DNA of 64,000 bases from contig CP087563.1 in the NCBI GenBank assembly GCA_020974905.1, positions 1,984,001-2,048,000 of the forward strand. The letters run 5' to 3'. Numbering within the stretch: the first letter of the stretch is position 1; the number at the start of each line of letters is the position of its first letter. Below are positions 59,390 to 64,000 of the stretch, piece by piece. Under the pieces are notes generated by a model. It was not told the origin of the DNA. It made no database searches and saw only the letters and a list, made by a program, of their open reading frames with translations. The stretch comes from Planctomycetes bacterium syqfu. Its GTDB lineage: Bacteria > Planctomycetota > Phycisphaerae > Phycisphaerales > Phycisphaeraceae. Both the position numbers and the translations under genes were made by a program.

Positions 59390-60179
59390 AAACACGGTGA
59401 AAATGTCGCAGGTCTTCAAAGCCACTGCGTGAGGCAATCTCGCGCAAATCCATCTCCGTATGCCGTAACAACCCCATGGCGGTACGTAATCTTGCTTCCA
59501 ATAAAAGTTGTTGGAAGGACCGCCCGAAAGTCTCACGGACCACATGACTGGTGCGACTTTCGGTGAGTCCCAGGAGTTCAGCAAGGTCCGTCAAATAGAG
59601 TGTCGACTGCGTGTGTCGCTGAAGGATGAAAGTCTGAATGATGATCCGCCGTTGTGCAGTGCTTGCGTCATGGGCCATGTGTGGCAAGTTGAAATTCTTC
59701 AGCTCAGCCAACCAATCTTTGAGACGCGTAGCCAACTGATGCAGATGCTCAAAGATCAACACCGATTCATCATCATCCACCGTCGGCAAATCGGTCTGCC
59801 CCCAAACCGGTAAACGCGTCGGTCGGATGGCAACTTTCAAATCACTGGCAGGCAAACGTATCCCCGCAAAGAGAACCACCTGCAACGCATTCTCCGTCAT
59901 CACCGGCACAACCCATTCAACATAACCGGCATGACAGATATGCACTCGCCCCTGCGGCTTTTCAATGAGTTGCTCTTGTAATTTCACACCCTCAAACGCC
60001 AGACACTTGCTGCCCTTCGGCGAATACTTCACAGCATTGCACTGCGGGATGTCATGACGAAAACGCTGAGGTGGCAAGAACGGCCAAAGTCTTCCTGTCA
60101 GATCATGAACCGTCACACGTAACCGGTGAAGCCGGTCAAACACCTCAATGGCATGATGCGGTATCTCAAAAAAGTCCAT
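59337..60179 (-). CDS. AraC-family regulator with PocR-like sensory domain
   Basis: A 280-residue regulator. Residues ~5-150 match the PocR-type input (CLAFEGVKLQEQLIEKPQ, then RVHICHAGYVEWVVPVM and LQVVLFAGIRLP: the paired Cys/His pattern). The C-terminal 90 residues carry the AraC double helix-turn-helix (LYLTDLAELLGLTESRTSHVV; DLREIASRSGFEDLRHFHRVF; TNQTPRHYRLL). A GTG two codons earlier (60185) is an alternative start. It is convergent with the SSS symporter (53-base overlap) and divergent from the FAD oxidoreductase (82-base gap), so it probably regulates the latter. Confidence 0.88.
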   Translation of the reverse strand: MDFFEIPHHAIEVFDRLHRLRVTVHDLTGRLWPFLPPQRFRHDIPQCNAVKYSPKGSKCLAFEGVKLQEQLIEKPQGRVHICHAGYVEWVVPVMTENALQVVLFAGIRLPASDLKVAIRPTRLPVWGQTDLPTVDDDESVLIFEHLHQLATRLKDWLAELKNFNLPHMAHDASTAQRRIIIQTFILQRHTQSTLYLTDLAELLGLTESRTSHVVRETFGRSFQQLLLEARLRTAMGLLRHTEMDLREIASRSGFEDLRHFHRVFKRETNQTPRHYRLLRD

Positions 60180-60260
60180 CGACACATGATAGCAGAATAA
60201 GCCACTTTTTCAGCATCTCAAGCCACGTATTGATTTTTCTCAGAGCCTACACTGATACTC

Positions 60261-61652
60261 ATGAAAACCTATGAATTCAAACGTCAAATCGCGATCGACA
60301 AAACTTATGACCTTGTTGTCTGTGGTGGAGGTCCATCTGGTTGCTCAGCAGCAATCGCCGCAGGACGGTTGGGCGCCAAAGTTCTGCTCATTGATGCTGT
60401 CGGCTGTTTGGGGGGGATGGGCAGCAGCGGTCTTGTCACCGCGTTTGATCCCATGGCAAACGGTGAAGTCGGTTTGGTACGCGGTATCATGGGTGAGATT
60501 GTTCAGCGTGTCCACGACCGAGGCTTCACCGGCCCGCACGTCACGCCGGAGTTCTGGGGCAAAAAGTATCATTGCTGGACACCATTTAATGCTGAGGGTT
60601 ACAAACTGATTCTCGATGAAATGTGTGCGGATGCAGGTGTTGAAGTGCGCTTCTTCACGCGCGTGATTGATGTCGATGCTGCCAACAAAACCGTCAACGG
60701 GATCATCATCAACAACATCGAAGGTCATCAATATATCCCAGCCAGAATGTTCATTGATGCAACAGGTGATGCGGTCCTTACCGATCTATGCGGCGCAGCA
60801 TGTCGTGAAGCAGGACGGGACACGCCCAACATCATGCCCCCGACACTCTGTTCGGTGATGAGCCATATCGACTGGTCACGTGCACAAAGAGACCAGACTC
60901 ATACCGGTGCTTCGGATCAGCAAGAATATTTAAACCAAGCCATCGACGACGGTTTCTTTTCACACACCGATCGACACATGCCCGGGCTGTTTAAAATCAG
61001 TCCAACCATGGCAGCACTCAATGCCGGTCACGTGTTCAAAATGAATGCGCTGAACTGTCGAAGCCTGTCCGATGGCATGGTCCGCGGTCGCCAATTGGCT
61101 CAGGAATATCTGGCGTTTTATCGCAAGTATGTCCCTGGCTGTGAGAAGATGGAACATGCAACGACCGCCAATCTCATGGGTGTGCGCGAGTCACGGCGAA
61201 TTGTCGGCGAATATGAACTGAACATCCATGACTACCTGGCAAGGCGACAATTCCCGGATCAGATCGGTGTGTTCAACAAGGCGGTTGACATTCATGTGTA
61301 CGACGACTCCCCGGAAGAATATGCCCGTTTTTGTGAGGAATATCAGGATCGAGGAAGACTACACCCCGGTGAATGTTTCGGGATTCCGTATGGCATTCTG
61401 GTCCCCAAAGGTTGGCAGAATCTCTGGACGGCTGGACGGTGTGCCAGCAGTGATGTCCAGGTGCATGGCTCGATTCGTGTTCAACCGGCAGCGAGCATGA
61501 TGGGTCAGGCTGCGGGGACCGCTGCTGTGCAATGTCTGCGGACTGGGCAGGTCGCCTGTGACCTGAATACCGCCCAACTCATCGAGCAGTTGCGCAGGGG
61601 TGATGCCTACCTGCCACAGTCGGATTTATCGCAAACCATGACACGCTGCTGA
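60261..61652 (+). CDS. FAD-dependent oxidoreductase (FAD_oxidored type)
   Basis: A 463-residue soluble flavoprotein. The dinucleotide fold is YDLVVCGGGPSGCSAAIAAGR (residues ~16-36, as two parts YDLVVCGGGPSG and CSAAIAAGR), the second motif LIDAVGCLGGMGSSG follows, and RMFIDATGDA is the GD motif. The C-terminus has LWTAGRCASSDVQVHGSIRV and AASMMGQAAGTAA, typical of this family. Family members oxidise sugars or sugar acids or have unknown substrates; many accompany carbohydrate catabolic genes in planctomycetes. It is divergent from the AraC regulator and convergent with the GH-like gene (18-base gap). Confidence 0.88.
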   Translation: MKTYEFKRQIAIDKTYDLVVCGGGPSGCSAAIAAGRLGAKVLLIDAVGCLGGMGSSGLVTAFDPMANGEVGLVRGIMGEIVQRVHDRGFTGPHVTPEFWGKKYHCWTPFNAEGYKLILDEMCADAGVEVRFFTRVIDVDAANKTVNGIIINNIEGHQYIPARMFIDATGDAVLTDLCGAACREAGRDTPNIMPPTLCSVMSHIDWSRAQRDQTHTGASDQQEYLNQAIDDGFFSHTDRHMPGLFKISPTMAALNAGHVFKMNALNCRSLSDGMVRGRQLAQEYLAFYRKYVPGCEKMEHATTANLMGVRESRRIVGEYELNIHDYLARRQFPDQIGVFNKAVDIHVYDDSPEEYARFCEEYQDRGRLHPGECFGIPYGILVPKGWQNLWTAGRCASSDVQVHGSIRVQPAASMMGQAAGTAAVQCLRTGQVACDLNTAQLIEQLRRGDAYLPQSDLSQTMTRC

Positions 61653-61670
61653 TTCAACTCACCATCACGA

Positions 61671-63806
61671 TCAAGGCACAGTCAACTCATACACCATGAC
61701 AGCCTGTTGGCCGTGTTGGGTATTCAGTTGCATGTTGATCTGTTTGCCGTCGCTATTGAACTCAACTGTTGAAAGACGCTTCCCACTACAGTCCAGCGCA
61801 TAAGCCTTGAACTGTGAGGCGTTCTGGTTTTCAAAGCTCAATGCGACATGGCTGTCCCGAGCAAGCAACGGCAGGGAACCGACCTGTTTGAGGAGTTGAC
61901 GTTTGTCGGTGGCAAAGACACTGCCGGTGTTCTGCACATCTGAAAGATGCAGGATCAAGACGCGTTTACTTTGCTCAAGGGGCTTCTCATCAGCAGACGC
62001 AAGATAAATGACGACGGGCAAATCGTCCTTGTTTTCAAGGGTTATTTTGCCGAACTGGTCTTTGCTTTTAGGTTTGAGAATGGCACATGTCAGATGTGAT
62101 GTCTGAATGGACATTTTGCCAACCCAGTTGTGTAAGGCAATCTCACCAGTCTGCGAAAGGTAGTTACCTTTGCGCGTATCGACCTGACTTTCACCCAGGG
62201 CTTTTTTGATGTCCGTGTGATTCTCCAGGAAATTCTGTCGTGCGATGCCGACACTGCCGTCGGTGGAGACGATGGCATCGACCTTGGGCGTGTTGGCTTT
62301 GTCACGGGCATCGTAGCTGCCAATCTGCACCGCCATGCCGAGTTTGGTGAAGCTGCTATCAAACTGTCCATGATTCCATGAGCCACTCTTGGGATTTTTC
62401 AGATCGGTTTCGGTGACCGCATAGGCAAGGCGACTTGATGCAGGTGCGACGAGGTTCCGACGGAAGCAGTCGATAATGATGCGTTCGGAAAGCCACATGA
62501 TCGGATCCTTGGCCGTGTCGAAACGGTGCATGGGTTGGTTGCCGAGAATCGCTTTATCCTTATGTGCATAAGCAAAGCGATACATGGCGTCCCAATCCTG
62601 CAAAGCTGCGAGTCCGCCCATCACCGGGCCAGCTTCAGCACGATAGCGATTGGGGAAGGTGAAGTTGTATTCGGTAACCATGAACGGTTTGCCGAAGATG
62701 CGTGATCCCATGATGGTGCGCGGGACAGGATAGGTTTCACTCATGCCGGTGGTGTTACGATATTTTTCGGGCAAACCCCAACTGCCACGGGGGAATTGGG
62801 GATGATCCCAATAGCCATGATTGTCCACGACATCCATGGCCTCACGGGTGGGGGTGACGTGGTACTGACCGAGCATGTTGGCATCGGTGAGATAGGCTTG
62901 ACATCCCAGATCGCGGACGACCTTTTGACATTTGAGAAACGTCTGTAATTGGATATCCGCATCAAACTGCGTCCGCCATGCTTTGCGATCATCTCCAGCA
63001 ACATTGGTTTTACCCTTATTTTTCAGGTATTTTTCAAATGCCGCGTCGACTTGTTGCTTGACCAATTGGTTGCTTCGACGATAATTCTGCGGCGCATTAT
63101 TTTCATTGGTCATGCAAAGCGCAAAAAGTGCTGGATCATCTTTCCATGCGATGCCGGTGTAGGGATTGACGTGATTGAGCAGATTGGTGGAAAACGTTAC
63201 CCAATTTTTAAAAGCATCATCATTGACCATCATCAGTACTTTGAAACTGGCGGGGTCCAATTTTTCAAAACCGGGAATTTCATTAGGTGCAAAGATGCGC
63301 GAAACGAACAGGTCGATGGTGATGTACATGCCCTGCTGTTTCATCTCGTAAAACAGTTCATCAAGGCGATCCATGTTTTCATCGAGCTTGGTGGAGTCAC
63401 CGGATTCATGGTCGGTGATTTCGCGGTCAAAGTGATGAAAGCGAACGGTGTTGTAACCCATCATGCGGAAGGTCTTGGCCAACTGCTTGCACTGATCCGA
63501 AGGCAGGATGTTGGCAGAGAAGCACAGATTATTGCCATACAGTCGGATGCGTTGGTCGTTGTCTTGCGTTGCAAAGTGCCCCTCTTTGTTGATGACAATG
63601 CGACCGTGTTTACCAGCTGGCGCATCGACGGTGTGCGACAAGTCAAGCACGCTACCTGCCTGGATTTCAGGCGTAAAAGTCAGTGGCGTCCAACCTTTGC
63701 CCTGCTCCACGGTTTCGGATACCGCATCGCGGACACCTGCAAATGAGAATTGAGCGATAGCCATGCAGAGACACAGGCCAAGGGACATACACAATGATCG
63801 ATGCAT
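61671..63806 (-). CDS. Secreted GH5/GH-A-like hydrolase, 711 residues
   Basis: The signal peptide covers residues 1-25 (LCMSLGLCLCMAIAQFSFAG). After a short beta region (IRLYGNNLCFSANILP) a barrel runs to about residue 470: MGYNTVRFHHFD, GMYITIDLFVSRIF, LFALCMTNENNAPQNY (acid/base Glu in NEN) and KPFMVTEYNFTFPN (nucleophile Glu). The last ~230 residues look like beta sandwich (HVALSFENQNASQF). GGAG six bases before the ATG at 63806 favours this start over one four codons earlier. It is downstream of a pseudopilin gene, whose 3' end is visible at 63877-64000, in the same order as the other modules. The substrate is unknown. Confidence 0.8.
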   Translation of the reverse strand: MHRSLCMSLGLCLCMAIAQFSFAGVRDAVSETVEQGKGWTPLTFTPEIQAGSVLDLSHTVDAPAGKHGRIVINKEGHFATQDNDQRIRLYGNNLCFSANILPSDQCKQLAKTFRMMGYNTVRFHHFDREITDHESGDSTKLDENMDRLDELFYEMKQQGMYITIDLFVSRIFAPNEIPGFEKLDPASFKVLMMVNDDAFKNWVTFSTNLLNHVNPYTGIAWKDDPALFALCMTNENNAPQNYRRSNQLVKQQVDAAFEKYLKNKGKTNVAGDDRKAWRTQFDADIQLQTFLKCQKVVRDLGCQAYLTDANMLGQYHVTPTREAMDVVDNHGYWDHPQFPRGSWGLPEKYRNTTGMSETYPVPRTIMGSRIFGKPFMVTEYNFTFPNRYRAEAGPVMGGLAALQDWDAMYRFAYAHKDKAILGNQPMHRFDTAKDPIMWLSERIIIDCFRRNLVAPASSRLAYAVTETDLKNPKSGSWNHGQFDSSFTKLGMAVQIGSYDARDKANTPKVDAIVSTDGSVGIARQNFLENHTDIKKALGESQVDTRKGNYLSQTGEIALHNWVGKMSIQTSHLTCAILKPKSKDQFGKITLENKDDLPVVIYLASADEKPLEQSKRVLILHLSDVQNTGSVFATDKRQLLKQVGSLPLLARDSHVALSFENQNASQFKAYALDCSGKRLSTVEFNSDGKQINMQLNTQHGQQAVMVYELTVP

Positions 63807-63876
63807 CATAGACTCCATGATGTTGATTGGTTAGAGATTGAAAAAAATGACGACGTTGGGTCTCGCGTTTGTTGGA

Positions 63877-64000
63877 TCAGTCTTCCTTGAACAGTTGCCC
63901 ACCGATGAGTGACCAACTGGCATTATTGGGATTGGTACCCTTGTAAAGATCAAACTCATCGACACCTTTGTAGGTTGCGCCATGCCCATCGACGAATGCC
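63877..64000 (-). CDS. Prepilin-like H-X9-DG protein, C-terminal end only (runs off right edge)
   Basis: Only the last 40 residues are inside the window: AFVDGHGATYKGVDEFDLYK and then a tail ending QLFKED. The FVDGHG piece is the DG part of the H-X9-DG motif seen in the three complete pseudopilins of this window. It precedes the secreted hydrolase gene by 70 bases on the same strand, repeating the pseudopilin-enzyme order. The upstream regulator would be outside the window. Confidence 0.75.
   Translation of the reverse strand, partial: AFVDGHGATYKGVDEFDLYKGTNPNNASWSLIGGQLFKED

Noticed and set aside
1-64000. CRISPR arrays, prophage or integrase genes, rRNA genes
   Set aside because: No regularly spaced 20-40-base direct repeats, phage structural genes, integrases or rRNA sequence were seen.

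Overview
The window looks like a chromosome segment of a marine planctomycete, probably class Phycisphaerae. This is an inference from gene content, not from a marker tree. The supporting signs are several pseudopilins with an [16 protein letters not shown] head and an H-X9-DG tail, a secreted protein with a planctomycete-type LEPRQLLSA sorting motif, a CxxCGY...CPECG zinc ribbon, many Gfo/Idh/MocA oxidoreductases, two flagellins and a moderate G+C content. Housekeeping anchors are rpsB-tsf, plsY, fabI and a tRNA-Glu(UUC) gene.

Layout. 1-5.5 kb: start of a LacI repressor (left edge), a Gfo/Idh/MocA oxidoreductase divergent from an AraC regulator, plsY, an SGNH hydrolase and a pirin. 5.6-12 kb: small membrane protein, PDZ protein, APH-like phosphotransferase, rpsB-tsf with a long structured leader, and a coupled pair (C-terminally short alpha/beta-hydrolase plus zinc-ribbon membrane protein). 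12.3-20.5 kb: LacI regulator, pseudopilin, a 1383-residue GH2-like enzyme, a secreted jelly-roll protein and another Gfo/Idh/MocA enzyme. 20.5-26.8 kb: REC-HK-REC kinase, fabI, then a sulfotransferase with a frameshift and an asparagine-synthetase-like gene with an in-frame stop. 27-31 kb: two flagellins. 31-36 kb: LEPR beta-helix protein and a CE2-like SGNH esterase. 36-43 kb: glycosyltransferase/response-regulator fusion, DUF3788-like protein, Tat amidase lipoprotein, tRNA-Glu, NmrA-like protein and small membrane proteins. 43-64 kb: three further carbohydrate modules containing GH5, two heparinase II/III-family enzymes, an SSS symporter, AraC, an FAD oxidoreductase and a GH-A-type hydrolase.

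How the genes work together. The strongest theme is a repeated module: a LacI or GntR regulator, then an H-X9-DG pseudopilin, then one or more secreted polysaccharide-active enzymes on the same strand. It is complete at 12.3-19.2 kb, 43.3-47.8 kb and 53.6-59.4 kb, and partly visible at 61.7-64 kb. Each module seems to carry its own pilin-like protein, which suggests an enzyme-specific secretion or surface-tethering part. The GntR-pseudopilin-GH5 module is bracketed by two same-orientation copies of a ~133-bp terminal-inverted-repeat element, which could be a mobilisable cassette.

Intergenic space is rich in palindromic repeats of at least six kinds: REPIN-like GTCATTCCCGCG pairs, the TIR element, a 450-bp inverted repeat with GGGAGCTTCGCC ends, ACCACAGATGAACACAGAT arms, degenerate CGCAAAG arms, and short GCATCAC/GTGATGC palindromes. 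All functional calls come from reading motifs by eye. No database search was run.
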